Made by a program: the position numbers and the translations under genes
In this document: positions 49,914-61,440 of the stretch, piece by piece
Numbering within the stretch: the first letter of the stretch is position 1
Layout of the letters: the number at the start of each line of letters is the position of its first letter
Notes under the pieces: generated by a model
Told to the model about the DNA's origin: nothing
Database searches by the model: none
Seen by the model: the letters and a program-made list of their open reading frames with translations, nothing else
Assembly (NCBI RefSeq): GCF_025753855.1
Contig: NZ_JAOWPT010000005.1
Span: 372,001-436,000 of the forward strand
Direction: 5' to 3'
DNA: 64,000 bases
Source: Mesorhizobium sp. ZC-5
Lineage (GTDB): Bacteria > Pseudomonadota > Alphaproteobacteria > Rhizobiales > Rhizobiaceae

Positions 49914-51044
49914 CTAGATCGCCGCCAGATCACCCCTCGCCCAGCCTTCGCTGATGGCCGCGGCCCTCTCGGTGAACTGGCCCGCCTCGATCGCGTCGCG
50001 GATGTCCTGCATGAGCCGCTGGTAATAGGAAAGATTGTTCCAGGTCAGAAGCATGGCGCCCAGTGCCTCCTGCGACTTCACCAGATGGTGCAGGTAGGCG
50101 CGGGAATAGTCGCGCGCCGCGGGGCAATCGCTTTCCTCGTCCAGCGGGCGCGGATCGTCGGCATGGCGGGCATTGCGCAGATTGACCTTGCCGCGACGGG
50201 TATAGGCAAGGCCGTGGCGCCCTGCCCTGGTCGGCATCACGCAATCGAACATGTCGATGCCGCGGGCCACCGATTTCAGGATGTCGTCGGGCGTGCCGAC
50301 GCCCATCAGGTAGCGCGGCTTTTCCGCGGGCAGTTCGGGACAGGTGACGTCGAGCATGTCGAGCATGACGGCCTGCGGCTCGCCGACTGCCAGTCCGCCG
50401 ACTGCATAACCTTTCAGGTCCATGCCGCTCAGCGCGGACGCGGAACGCACCCTCAGCCGCGCATTGTCACCGCCCTGGACGATGCCGAACATCGCCTTGC
50501 CCGGCTGCACGCCGAAGGCTGTCTTGCAGCGCTCGGCCCAGCGCAGCGAAAGCTCCATGGCGCGCTCGATCTCGTTTTCCTTGGCCGGCAGGGCAACGCA
50601 CTCGTCGAGCTGCATCTGGATGTCGGAATCGAGCAGACCCTGGATTTGGATCGAACGCTCCGGCGACATCTCGTAGGCGGCGCCGTCGATATGCGAGCGG
50701 AAGGTGACGCCCTTCTCGTCGAGTTTCCTGAGCTGCGCCAGCGACATCACCTGGAAGCCGCCGCTGTCGGTGAGGATCGGATACGGCCAGCGGGCAAAAT
50801 CGTGCAATCCGCCGAGACGAGCCACGCGCTCGGCGCCAGGCCGCAGCATCAGATGGTAGGTGTTGCCCAGGATGATGTCGGCGCCGACACCGCGAACCTG
50901 GTCCATATACATGGCCTTGACGGTGCCGCCGGTGCCGACCGGCATGAAGGCCGGTGTGCGCACGGTGCCGCGCGGCATCGAGATTTCGCCGCGCCGTGCC
51001 TTGCCGTCGGTTGCCTTGAGCCGGAATCCAAAATTATCCGCCAT
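49914..51044 (-). CDS. tgt: Queuine tRNA-ribosyltransferase Tgt
   Basis: A 376-aa TIM-barrel enzyme exchanging guanine 34 for a queuine precursor in tRNAs with GUN anticodons. It has [11 protein letters not shown] with the nucleophile-region Asp, [14 protein letters not shown], and [12 protein letters not shown]. The zinc-binding end is visible as [20 protein letters not shown], in which only part of the C-x-C pattern is shown by inspection. Of two adjacent ATGs, 51044 has the better distance to AAGGA. It overlaps the 90-aa unknown gene by 11 bases, close to queA. Confidence 0.94.
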   Translation of the reverse strand: MADNFGFRLKATDGKARRGEISMPRGTVRTPAFMPVGTGGTVKAMYMDQVRGVGADIILGNTYHLMLRPGAERVARLGGLHDFARWPYPILTDSGGFQVMSLAQLRKLDEKGVTFRSHIDGAAYEMSPERSIQIQGLLDSDIQMQLDECVALPAKENEIERAMELSLRWAERCKTAFGVQPGKAMFGIVQGGDNARLRVRSASALSGMDLKGYAVGGLAVGEPQAVMLDMLDVTCPELPAEKPRYLMGVGTPDDILKSVARGIDMFDCVMPTRAGRHGLAYTRRGKVNLRNARHADDPRPLDEESDCPAARDYSRAYLHHLVKSQEALGAMLLTWNNLSYYQRLMQDIRDAIEAGQFTERAAAISEGWARGDLAAI

Positions 51045-51306
51045 CATATTCCTTGTCGTGAACGGGCGCACCGGCCGCCTGCTCTTCCAGCGACTGCCGG
51101 TAGTGGATGCAGCCGCGCATGAATCTCGGCCATGGCGGCACCGCGATCGCAGGTGCCGTCTTCTCCGGCAACAGCGCCCACAGGTCGGGGTGGTGCCAAC
51201 ACAGATCGTGACCGGTGGAGTCGCGATGCTTGCGAATGCCGGCCCTCAGTTTCTTTGCCTCGGCGATCAGTGCCGGGCGGTCCATCGTCTGCAGATCGTC
51301 GTCCAT
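51034..51306 (-). CDS. Small unknown protein between queA and tgt (90 aa)
   Basis: 90 aa beginning [21 protein letters not shown] helical N-terminus is followed by [20 protein letters not shown] and a C-terminal [18 protein letters not shown]. The His-Asp-Leu-Cys-Trp-His-His cluster could bind a metal, but no family is recognised. It starts two bases after queA and overlaps tgt by 11 bases, so its expression is fixed to queuosine tRNA modification genes. Codon use is like its neighbours. Confidence 0.7.
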   Translation of the reverse strand: MDDDLQTMDRPALIAEAKKLRAGIRKHRDSTGHDLCWHHPDLWALLPEKTAPAIAVPPWPRFMRGCIHYRQSLEEQAAGAPVHDKEYDGG

Positions 51307-51308
51307 CG

Positions 51309-52382
51309 CTATTCCTCCGCTTTGAACAGAAGGCTTGCGTCTCCGTAGGAGTAGAATCTGTAGCGGTTTTCGATGGCGTGGCGATAGGCCTCGCGCATGG
51401 TCTCCAGTCCGGCAAAGGCTGAAACCAGCATGAACAGCGTCGAGCGCGGCAGGTGGAAATTGGTCATCAGCACGTCGACCGCCTTGAAACGATAGCCGGG
51501 AGTGATGAAGATGTCGGTCGGGCCGGACCACGGTTCCACCGTGCCGTCGCGCGCCGCACTCTCGATCAACCTGAGCGAAGTGGTCCCGACGCAGACGACC
51601 CGGCCGCCGCGCGCCTTGGCCGCGTTGATCGCGTCGGCGGTCTGTTTCGAAATATGCCCGGTCTCGGCATGCATCTTGTGGCCGGCCGTGTCGTCGGCCT
51701 TGACCGGCAGGAACGTTCCAGCCCCGACATGCAGCGTCACGAAAAGCCGCTCGATGCCGCGCGCGTCGAGCGCTGCGAACAGGTCCGGCGTGAAATGCAG
51801 TCCGGCTGTGGGGGCGGCCACGGCGCCCTCGTCCCGGGCATAAACCGTCTGGTAGTCGGTCAGGTCGCGGGCGTCGTCAGGACGCTTCGAGGCGATGTAG
51901 GGCGGCAGCGGGATATGGCCGACTGCGTGCAGCGCCTCGTCGAGGAAGGCGCCGGACAGGTCGAAACCGAGCAGTACCTCGCCAGCATCGCGTTTTTCCA
52001 GCACGGTGGCGTCGAGATTCCCGAGGAAACAGGCATTGCCGTCATGGCCGAAGCGAATGCGGTCGCCTTCCGCCACGCGTTTGGCCGGCCGCATGAACGC
52101 AAGCCAGCGGTCGGGCGCGGTGCGCATGTGCAAGGTGGCATCGACATTGGCGAGCGCCTCGCCGCGCTGCCTGGTGCCGTTCAGCTGCGCCGGAATGACT
52201 TTTGTGTCGTTGAAGACCAGCACGTCGCCGGGCTGCAGTAGGGCCGGCAGTGCGCCGACGACATCGTCCACCAGCGGTTTTCCCGGCTGCACGACGAGCA
52301 GCTTTGCGGAATCGCGCGGCACGGCCGGCCGCAACGCGATACGGTCTTCGGGAAGCTCGAAATCGAAAAGATCGACGCGCAT
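51309..52382 (-). CDS. queA: S-adenosylmethionine:tRNA ribosyltransferase-isomerase QueA
   Basis: A 357-aa enzyme forming epoxyqueuosine by moving ribose from SAM to preQ1-tRNA. The N-terminus is [20 protein letters not shown]. It has [32 protein letters not shown] and [13 protein letters not shown]. Length is typical. It overlaps the ydcZ-like stop by one base (TGATG) and is followed after two bases by the small unknown gene. Confidence 0.95.
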   Translation of the reverse strand: MRVDLFDFELPEDRIALRPAVPRDSAKLLVVQPGKPLVDDVVGALPALLQPGDVLVFNDTKVIPAQLNGTRQRGEALANVDATLHMRTAPDRWLAFMRPAKRVAEGDRIRFGHDGNACFLGNLDATVLEKRDAGEVLLGFDLSGAFLDEALHAVGHIPLPPYIASKRPDDARDLTDYQTVYARDEGAVAAPTAGLHFTPDLFAALDARGIERLFVTLHVGAGTFLPVKADDTAGHKMHAETGHISKQTADAINAAKARGGRVVCVGTTSLRLIESAARDGTVEPWSGPTDIFITPGYRFKAVDVLMTNFHLPRSTLFMLVSAFAGLETMREAYRHAIENRYRFYSYGDASLLFKAEE

Positions 52383-52831
52383 CAGTAAACGCGGATCATC
52401 AGCGCTCCGGCGAGCAAAAGCAGAGCGCCGACGATCCTGCCCATGGAGATTTCACGCACCGCGACGCCGAGGAAACCGACGCGGTCGATGAGCATGCCGG
52501 CGATGAGCTGGCCGGTGACGAGAAAGGCCATCAACGCCGCCGCGCCGAGCTTCGGCGTCAGGATGACAGCGCTGGTCACATAGGCCGCGCCGAGGAAGCC
52601 GCCGGCGGCAAACAGCCAGAGCGCCGGCGCCTGCCAGTCGATCGAAACCTGCTGCGCCCGCGTCATCAGCAGCGAAATGACGCCGAGGATGACGGCGCCG
52701 GAAAGGAACGAAAAGGCGGCCGCCGCCACCGGCAGGCCGAGCCCGCGCGCCAGTTGCGCGTTGATCGGCGCCTGCACGGCAATGAAGGCGCCCGCCAGAA
52801 CGCCGAGCAACGACCAGAGGACGCCCGCCAT
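52382..52831 (-). CDS. YdcZ-type DMT-family transporter (DUF606)
   Basis: 149 aa, the same length as E. coli YdcZ. Five hydrophobic helices are visible, including [20 protein letters not shown] and [17 protein letters not shown], with the family [15 protein letters not shown] turn. Substrate unknown. Sits between ppiB (12-base gap) and queA (1-base overlap) in the same transcription unit. Confidence 0.87.
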   Translation of the reverse strand: MAGVLWSLLGVLAGAFIAVQAPINAQLARGLGLPVAAAAFSFLSGAVILGVISLLMTRAQQVSIDWQAPALWLFAAGGFLGAAYVTSAVILTPKLGAAALMAFLVTGQLIAGMLIDRVGFLGVAVREISMGRIVGALLLLAGALMIRVY

Positions 52832-52843
52832 TTCCTGCCCCGG

Positions 52844-53362
52844 TCAGGCCGCCTTGACGTCGGCGGCAACCTTCATCGAGACGATCTTGTCGGGATCCTG
52901 CACCGGCTCGCCGCGCTTGATCTTGTCGACATTGTCCATGCCTTCGATGACCTGGCCCCACACCGTGTACTGGCGGTTCAGGAACCCGGCGTCCTCGAAG
53001 CAGATGAAGAACTGCGAGTTCGCCGAATTCGGGTTCTGCGCGCGCGCCATCGAGCAGGTGCCGCGGGCATGGTTCATGTTGGAGAACTCGGCCTTGAGGT
53101 CCGGCTTGTCCGAACCGCCCATGCCGGCGCGCGACGGATTGAACGACGCACCGTCGGACTTGCCGAACTTGACGTCGCCGGTCTGCGCCATGAAGCCATC
53201 GATGACGCGGTGGAAGACGACGCCGTCATAGGCGCCCTCGCGGGTCAGCTCCTTGATGCGTCCGACATGGCCGGGCGCCAAATCCGGAAGCAGTTCGATG
53301 ACGACCTTCCCCTTGGTGGTTTCCATGAGAAGCGTGTTTTCCGGATCCTTGATATCGGCCAT
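52844..53362 (-). CDS. ppiB: Cytoplasmic cyclophilin-type peptidyl-prolyl isomerase
   Basis: 172 aa without a signal peptide. Cyclophilin core: VVFHRVIDGFMAQTGDV (active-site Arg and Phe), GGSDKPDLKAEFSNMNHARG, ARAQNPNSANSQFFICF, and a shifted loop ending NRQYTVWGQVIEG. It catalyses proline cis-trans isomerisation during folding. Adjacent to a second, secreted cyclophilin (ppiA), which shares most motifs and probably arose by duplication. Confidence 0.93.
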   Translation of the reverse strand: MADIKDPENTLLMETTKGKVVIELLPDLAPGHVGRIKELTREGAYDGVVFHRVIDGFMAQTGDVKFGKSDGASFNPSRAGMGGSDKPDLKAEFSNMNHARGTCSMARAQNPNSANSQFFICFEDAGFLNRQYTVWGQVIEGMDNVDKIKRGEPVQDPDKIVSMKVAADVKAA

Positions 53363-53390
53363 CAGCCAATTCCTTCCTGTTTTACTGTGA

Positions 53391-53978
53391 TTATTTTGGG
53401 TCTGCCGCGATGCGGACCTTGATCATGCGGTCGGGATCGCTGACGACCCCGTTCTGCGCCGAATCGCCCTTCTTGATCTTGTCGACCAGGTCCATGCCGC
53501 TTTCGACGGTGCCGACGACCGTGTACTGGCCCTCGAGCGGCGGCGCCGGCGCGAACATGATAAAGAACTGCGAGTTGGCCGAATCCGGGCTCTGGGCGCG
53601 CGCCATGCCGACGGTGCCGCGGACATAGTGCTCCTGGCTGAATTCGGCCGGCAGGTCGGGTTTGTCGGAACCGCCGGTACCGGCTGAGTTGGGATCGAAG
53701 CCGTCATTCATGTCGCCGTACTGGACGTCGCCGGTCTGCGCCATGAAACCGTCGATGACGCGGTGGAAGGCGACGTTGTCGTAGGCGCCTTCGCGCACCA
53801 GCGCCTTGATCTGCTCGACATGCTTCGGCGCCAGGTCGGGACGCAGCGCGATGGTCACGTCGCCGTCCTTCAGCGTGATGACCATGGTGTTTTCCGGATC
53901 GGCGGCGAATGCCGACACGCTTCCGGCGATGAGGCCGGCAACGACAACAAACAGGGAAGCAAGCCTTTTCAGCTGCAT
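53391..53978 (-). CDS. ppiA: Periplasmic cyclophilin-type peptidyl-prolyl isomerase
   Basis: 195 aa with a signal peptide (LFVVVAGLIAGSVSAFAADP, residues 9-28). Cyclophilin motifs: VAFHRVIDGFMAQTGDVQYG, GGSDKPDLPAEFSQEHYVRG, ARAQSPDSANSQFFIMFAPA, LEGQYTVVGTV. Compared with the downstream cyclophilin it has the extra export segment, so the pair covers both compartments. 17 bases after coaD. Confidence 0.94.
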   Translation of the reverse strand: MQLKRLASLFVVVAGLIAGSVSAFAADPENTMVITLKDGDVTIALRPDLAPKHVEQIKALVREGAYDNVAFHRVIDGFMAQTGDVQYGDMNDGFDPNSAGTGGSDKPDLPAEFSQEHYVRGTVGMARAQSPDSANSQFFIMFAPAPPLEGQYTVVGTVESGMDLVDKIKKGDSAQNGVVSDPDRMIKVRIAADPK

Positions 53979-53995
53979 GAATGTCTCCTCGACCT

Positions 53996-54493
53996 TTATT
54001 TTGCGAATTTCTTCTTCAATGCGACCGCGACCGCTTCCGGCACGAAGGGGCGGATGTCGCCGCCCATCGAGGCTATCTGGCGGACAAGTGTGGCGGTAAT
54101 GGTGCGGACCGAGGGGCTCGCCGGAAGAAACACGGTCTGCAGATCCGGCGCCATCGTCTCGTTCATGCCCGCCATCTGCATCTCGTAGTCGAGATCGGTG
54201 CCGTCGCGCAGGCCGCGGATCATGATCGAGGCGCCATGCTTGCGCGCCGCGTCGATGACCAGCCCCTGGAAGGAAACGACGCGGATGCGCTTGCCGTCCT
54301 TGCCGAACTCGGCGGCGGCATTGTCGATCAAAGCCGCGCGCTCCTCGAACGTGAAAACGGCCGTCTTCGACACCTGGATGCCGATCGCCGCGAACACAAG
54401 ATCGGCAACTGCGAGCGACGCCTTGAGGACATCGAGATGTCCGTTGGTCAGCGGGTCGAAGGAACCGGCATAGATAGCGATGCGCTCAGTCAT
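53996..54493 (-). CDS. coaD: Phosphopantetheine adenylyltransferase CoaD
   Basis: A 165-aa nucleotidyltransferase making dephospho-CoA from 4'-phosphopantetheine and ATP. The N-terminal [14 protein letters not shown] holds the TxGH adenylylation motif, [19 protein letters not shown] is the substrate-binding stretch, and [18 protein letters not shown] the C-terminal basic motif. Length is standard. It heads the coaD-ppiA-ppiB-ydcZ-queA-tgt operon. Confidence 0.96.
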   Translation of the reverse strand: MTERIAIYAGSFDPLTNGHLDVLKASLAVADLVFAAIGIQVSKTAVFTFEERAALIDNAAAEFGKDGKRIRVVSFQGLVIDAARKHGASIMIRGLRDGTDLDYEMQMAGMNETMAPDLQTVFLPASPSVRTITATLVRQIASMGGDIRPFVPEAVAVALKKKFAK

Positions 54494-54691
54494 GGTTGGC
54501 GGTTCTAGCGACCTCTTTCGGCAAAGGCAATTCGCCAGTCACGGACAAATCTCGCGGCCCAGACGTAGCCCGGTGAACGGCCAACGAACGGACGGATCAC
54601 GAAAGGTTCAACGGCGCAATACCAAAGTGACCCTTCAGAAGATGAAACCAAACACCCATGTAAACGTTGTAAGGCGCAGGAGAACAGAACA

Positions 54692-54826
54692 ATGATGATT
54701 TTCATGCTCGCCGCCGCAATGACAGTTGCCATGCTGATCGCCACCGCTTTCGGCATCCATCATGAAGCTCAACGCGTGCGCATGGACGACCGCAACGACC
54801 GTTTTACCCCCTACGGTCACCGCTAG
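54692..54826 (+). CDS. Small membrane protein (44 aa)
   Basis: MMIFMLAAAMTVAMLIATAF then GIHHEAQRVRMDDRNDRFTP: one hydrophobic helix followed by a basic, His-containing tail. An AGGAG ribosome site lies eight bases upstream, and a shared terminator hairpin stands nine bases after the stop. Family unknown. The clear ribosome site and terminator make a real gene likely. Confidence 0.6.
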   Translation: MMIFMLAAAMTVAMLIATAFGIHHEAQRVRMDDRNDRFTPYGHR

Positions 54827-54834
54827 GTCAAGAA

Positions 54835-54859
54835 AAAGGCCGGACACGATCCGGCCTTT
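54835..54859. terminator. Bidirectional intrinsic terminator (gyrA and 44-aa gene)
   Basis: AAAGGCCGGA / TCCGGCCTTT is a perfect 10-bp stem with a 5-base loop. In the gyrA direction it is followed by further T (TTTTTC in all), while the other direction has only TTT, so it serves gyrA best. It is 23 bases beyond the gyrA stop. Confidence 0.85.
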
Positions 54860-54882
54860 GCTGTGCGCGTCTTGGGACGGGT

Positions 54883-57678
<2,796 letters not shown>

Positions 57679-57714
57679 ATTGGGTCACAATCACTATGGG
57701 AATCACACTCGTCT

Positions 57715-57742
57715 TATATAGGAAAGCCTTGCAATTCTCCAA
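57715..57742 (-). promoter_or_regulatory. Candidate gyrA promoter
   Basis: On the minus strand TTGGAG (57737-57742) and TATATA (57715-57720) are separated by 16 bases, 37 bases before the gyrA ATG. Confidence 0.5.
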
Positions 57743-57771
57743 TGGCGACGGGATTTTTCCGGTTCTGATTT

Positions 57772-58806
57772 TTGACGGAAATTCAAGCGGATATCCAAGT
57801 TTGTGACGACGTGCGACAGCATGTCCGAATAGCGCCTCGGTTTATTGTCGCGAAAGCCGGCGAAGGCCGCAACAGTGCATGGCGGATTGCCATCGGCTTT
57901 TCCGTCATCACGCTAATGGTCCTTTTCATCACCATCGCTGCCATCGCCGCCGGCCCATTGGTTTATCAGGGATTTTGTTCGCTCGCAGGCTGCGCGCAGC
58001 CGACGCTTTCGTATTGGGAAGCCTCCGAATTGCTGTATGAATCATTCCTCGATTCATGGCTCGGCTTCGCCCTAGCTTTATCCACGATCGGCGTCGCGTG
58101 GGCTGGCACATGGGTTGCTCTTCGCCTTGTTCACCGCAGGCGGTTGTCCAGCTTGATGGGGGTGACCGGCCGGCTTTCATGGCATGATTTCGCCAGCAGC
58201 TTTGCGGTTTGGTTCATAGTCGGCGTGTTGTCGTCAGCACTCTTTTTCGCCACGGACCCAACAGGCCGAAGGGGCGAGGTAGAACTGCTCAACTGGATCG
58301 TGGCCCTCCTGCCATTCTCCCTGTTGATCCTGGTGCAGAGTTCAGCGGAGGAGCTGGTTTTTCGCGGCTATCTCCAACAGTCGCTTGCGCAACGGTTCCC
58401 CAACTGGCTGGTTTGGGCAGTCTTGCCGACTCTGGTTTTTACGCTGCTGCACTGGGATGGCGACGCCGTGCCCTGGATGAACGCTGCCGTTCTCATCAGC
58501 ATCGCAGTCTTTTCGGTGGCCATGACGCTGCTCGTCTGCGCCACGGGAAACCTTGGCGCGGCATTCGGCGCGCATTGCGCCAACAATGTCGTGGCTATTT
58601 TGTTTTTCGGCGGCGACGCAGACTTCCAATGGGCTGCGTTGTATGTAGGCCTCCCGCTGCAAGACCAGTCATGGACGCCGGCTGACGCGGTATTGATGGC
58701 AATCGCCGGGATTGTGCTCACGATAATCCCACTCGCTTTGTCGCTTCACCCGCGTTCGCCATTCAGGCTGGCAAGCAAGAAAAATATTGCCACGCCAGTT
58801 TTTTGA
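57772..58806 (+). CDS. CPBP family intramembrane glutamic endopeptidase
   Basis: 344 aa, multispanning (about eight helices). The three CPBP/CAAX-protease motifs are in order: SSAEELVFRGYLQQ (the EExxxR glutamates), TLVFTLLHWD (FxxxH-like) and GAAFGAHCANNVVAI (HxxxN/D). A cytoplasmic N-terminus of about 40 residues precedes helix 1. The start is TTG at 57772, the only one giving the full N-terminus without an ATG; a later GTG start cannot be excluded. The substrate of bacterial members is usually unknown. Its stop is upstream of marC-like gene on the same strand. Confidence 0.84.
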   Translation: MTEIQADIQVCDDVRQHVRIAPRFIVAKAGEGRNSAWRIAIGFSVITLMVLFITIAAIAAGPLVYQGFCSLAGCAQPTLSYWEASELLYESFLDSWLGFALALSTIGVAWAGTWVALRLVHRRRLSSLMGVTGRLSWHDFASSFAVWFIVGVLSSALFFATDPTGRRGEVELLNWIVALLPFSLLILVQSSAEELVFRGYLQQSLAQRFPNWLVWAVLPTLVFTLLHWDGDAVPWMNAAVLISIAVFSVAMTLLVCATGNLGAAFGAHCANNVVAILFFGGDADFQWAALYVGLPLQDQSWTPADAVLMAIAGIVLTIIPLALSLHPRSPFRLASKKNIATPVF

Positions 58807-58877
58807 CGGTGCGGGCCAAACTTATCCGCTGGCGATTGCGTCACCCTCCGATTAGTCTGCCTGCAACGGGGTGTCTA

Positions 58878-59507
58878 ATGCCGAGCTATGACAGCCTTTT
58901 CAATGCCTTCGTCACCATTCTCGTGACGATCGACCCGCCGGGGCTGGCGCCGCTGTTCCTGGCGGTGACGCGCGGCATGAACCGCGAGGAGCGAAAACAA
59001 GTCTCGATCCGCGCTTCGATCATCGGTTTTGGTGTGCTCGCCCTCTTTGCCGTCGCCGGTGCGTCGATCCTCTCGGTCTTCGGCATCACCCTGCCCGCCT
59101 TCCGCGTCGCCGGCGGCTTCCTGCTATTCTTCATCGCCTTCGAGATGGTCTTCGAGAAGCGCCAGGACCGGAAGGAGAAGATCTCCGACGTCGCCATCAC
59201 CAGGGACCATATCCACAACGTCGCGGCGTTTCCGCTGGCGATCCCGCTGATTGCCGGGCCAGGCGCGATTTCCGCGACGGTGCTGCTGTCGGGCGGGCTT
59301 CCGACATTCGCCGGTCAGGCAGCACTCGTCGCCATCATCTTCGTCTGCCTGGCGCTCACCTATCTGGTGTTCCTGCTCGCCGAGCGGGTCGACAGGATTC
59401 TCGGCCAGACCGGCCGCTCGATCCTGACCCGGCTGCTCGGGGTGATCCTCGCAGCACTGGCCGTGCAGTTCGTCGCCGACGGCATCAAGGCGCTGATGGC
59501 GGCATAG
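58878..59507 (+). CDS. MarC/YchE family membrane protein
   Basis: A 209-aa polytopic protein with six helices. Family motif near the N-terminus: VTILVTIDPPGLAPLFLAVT. Then ALFAVAGASILSVFGITLPA, FRVAGGFLLFFIAFEMVF, and AFPLAIPLIAGPGAISATVL. MarC members were once thought to be multidrug exporters; the activity is unproven. Start at 58878 is chosen because upstream frame 58803-58877 lacks homology. Confidence 0.9.
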   Translation: MPSYDSLFNAFVTILVTIDPPGLAPLFLAVTRGMNREERKQVSIRASIIGFGVLALFAVAGASILSVFGITLPAFRVAGGFLLFFIAFEMVFEKRQDRKEKISDVAITRDHIHNVAAFPLAIPLIAGPGAISATVLLSGGLPTFAGQAALVAIIFVCLALTYLVFLLAERVDRILGQTGRSILTRLLGVILAALAVQFVADGIKALMAA

Positions 59508-59518
59508 ACCGGCGACAC

Positions 59519-59929
59519 ATGGTTTCCGAGATCACCGCGCACCGCCGCGCCTTCTTTGCCTTCCTTGCCGAGGAATTGCCGGCGCTCAGCACCAGGATGG
59601 AGCGCGGCAACGAGCATTCGCGCTGGCTGGCAGTCGGACCAATGCCGTTGATCGCCGTTCATTACGTCGCCAATGGCGGCGTCGGCCTGTTCGTGCGCGG
59701 CGCGCGCCGCACGAGAAGCGGGTTGATCAGGGAATATCTGTTCCCGCACCGGGAATTCCTCGCTGCGGCCCTCGCCCGCCCAAACCTGCGGCTGCGCGAG
59801 AACTTCCTTCTCGGCTCAAGCCTGCGCACCGACATGCTGGACAGGGCGAACTGGCCGCAAGCGGCGGCCTGGTTCAACCAGCAATCGCCGGTCTACGAGC
59901 AGGCATTGGCAGAACTGCAACGCCGGTAA
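59519..59929 (+). CDS. Unknown cytoplasmic protein (136 aa)
   Basis: 136 aa beginning MVSEITAHRRAFFAFLAEEL, with a LIREYLFPHREFLAAALA centre and an AAWFNQQSPVYEQALAE tail, mostly helical and Arg-rich. A phenylalanine-rich N-terminal helix and the FNQQSPxYE ending suggest a small alpha-beta protein, but no family is recognised. It begins 11 bases after marC and is probably in the same mRNA. Confidence 0.6.
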   Translation: MVSEITAHRRAFFAFLAEELPALSTRMERGNEHSRWLAVGPMPLIAVHYVANGGVGLFVRGARRTRSGLIREYLFPHREFLAAALARPNLRLRENFLLGSSLRTDMLDRANWPQAAAWFNQQSPVYEQALAELQRR

Positions 59930-60357
59930 AATCAAGCCTCCTTGGCGGTCGAAAGACGCATGCCTGCCTGGACACGGTCCCGCATGTGCCGGATTCCCGC
60001 GCTGAATCGGCCGCGAGCTCCGGTCCAGGACTTGACGGCATCCTGGTTTTACATAATGTTATGTCTTTACGGAGTGCTTATGGACGGGCTCCGGCGGCGA
60101 GTGCGATCCGGGCGCCTTCGCCATAGCGCGCAACGAAGTCATGGGCGCGGTGGATATCTTCGATTGGTTGGCCACACAGGCCGGCAAACCACGCATGTGG
60201 CGCCGGACGACGGCTGCGCGTTTGAATTCCGGGAATACGCCGATCCAGGCGCCTTCAACAAGGTCGCCTGTGAGCCAAGCGCCGGCCCCGAGCCCTCCAA
60301 GGAAGGCCGGGAGACAACGGCGGAACGAAACGAAACAAGATCTGGAGGAGCGACAAG
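59930..60357. other. Non-coding stretch with palindrome and possible gene remnant
   Basis: 428 bases upstream of the Bug-type gene. A perfect palindrome ACATAATGTTATGT lies at 60051-60064. Protein-like runs in two frames (for example PGAFAIARNEVMGAVDIFDW and DDGCAFEFREYADPGAFNKV) occur at 60108-60270 but no complete ORF joins them. Confidence 0.45.
60051..60064. promoter_or_regulatory. Perfect palindrome ACATAATGTTATGT, probable operator
   Basis: A fully symmetric AT-rich 14-mer in a GC-rich intergenic region 294 bases upstream of the solute-binding protein gene. TTGACG lies 14 bases before it. No regulator gene is adjacent to explain it. Confidence 0.45.
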
Positions 60358-61350
60358 ATGAAAAGACGGACATTCCTTTCCGCGGCGCTGATGGCTGCCG
60401 GACTGACGGCCACCGCGATCGTGCCGGCCGCGGCCCAGGACAACTACCCGGAGCGCGAGGTTATCGTCGTTGTGCCGTGGGCGGCAGGGGGCGGCGCCGA
60501 TGTCGGCGCGCGCATCATCTTCGATGCCCTCAGCAAGAAGTTCGGCAAGGCCTTCGTGCTCGACTTCCGGCCCGGCGCATCCGGAACCGTGGGCAGCGCG
60601 ACCGTGGTGCGTGCCCCCGCCGACGGCTACATGTTGGACTTCACCTCCGGCGCTCCCCTGGTGAATGCCCTGTTCATGCCGCAGGGCGTGCCCTACGATC
60701 CGACGACCGATCTTCTGCCGGTCGCTCTCGCCACGACAACATCGACATCGATCGCGGCCAGCGCCAGCGCGCCGTTCAACACGCTGGACGAGATGGTGGC
60801 CTGGTCGAAGGCCAATCCGGGCAAGCTGAACGCGGCCGTTTCGGGCGTCGGCGGCAATGCGCATGCGGCGATTTCCCAGATCGCCTACAAGACCGGCGCC
60901 GAGATCCTGATCGTGCCCTATGGCGGCCAGGGCGCGATGGTCGCCGACATGATGGGTGGCGTCACCCATATCGGGTCGGGTTTCCCGTCGGGCTTCGAGC
61001 CGGGCGTAGAATCCGGCAAGCTGAAGTGGATCATGGTGATGCAGCCGGAGCGCGACCCGCTCTATCCGGACATTCCGTCGGTGGACGAGAGCAGTTTCAA
61101 GGGCAAGAACCTGTACAACAGCAGCTGGCTCGCTTTGTTCGCGCCGAAGGGCACGCCGCGGCCGATCATCGACACGCTGAACGCCGCGATCAACGAGTAC
61201 ATTTCCAGCCCCGAGGGCAAGGAGAAGCTTGCCGGAGCGGGTTTTTCCGCGACACCCGGCACGCCGGAAGATCTCGCCAAGCGCCTCGAGGTGGAGCGCA
61301 CCAACATGAAGGCCCTGATCGACGCCGGCGCCTTCAAAATGGGCGGCTGA
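60358..61350 (+). CDS. Bug/TctC-family tripartite tricarboxylate transporter receptor
   Basis: A 330-aa periplasmic binding protein with signal peptide (residues 1-26, MAAGLTATAIVPAAAQ). Bug-family landmarks: VIVVVPWAAGGGADVGARII, RPGASGTVGSATVVRAPADG, LVNALFMPQGVPYDPTTDL, and FAPKGTPRPIIDTLNAAIN. A GGAGGAG ribosome site is eight bases upstream. No TctA or TctB membrane subunits are within the window, so it is an orphan receptor or serves a distant transporter; many such orphans exist in rhizobia and Bordetella. Confidence 0.92.
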   Translation: MKRRTFLSAALMAAGLTATAIVPAAAQDNYPEREVIVVVPWAAGGGADVGARIIFDALSKKFGKAFVLDFRPGASGTVGSATVVRAPADGYMLDFTSGAPLVNALFMPQGVPYDPTTDLLPVALATTTSTSIAASASAPFNTLDEMVAWSKANPGKLNAAVSGVGGNAHAAISQIAYKTGAEILIVPYGGQGAMVADMMGGVTHIGSGFPSGFEPGVESGKLKWIMVMQPERDPLYPDIPSVDESSFKGKNLYNSSWLALFAPKGTPRPIIDTLNAAINEYISSPEGKEKLAGAGFSATPGTPEDLAKRLEVERTNMKALIDAGAFKMGG

Positions 61351-61440
61351 CAAAGTCGGGGCATCGATGGAACGCAACGGCCGGCGCAAGCCGGCCGTTC
61401 GTTTCGGGATCGGCCGAACGTACCGCATCGCCAAGGAAAG

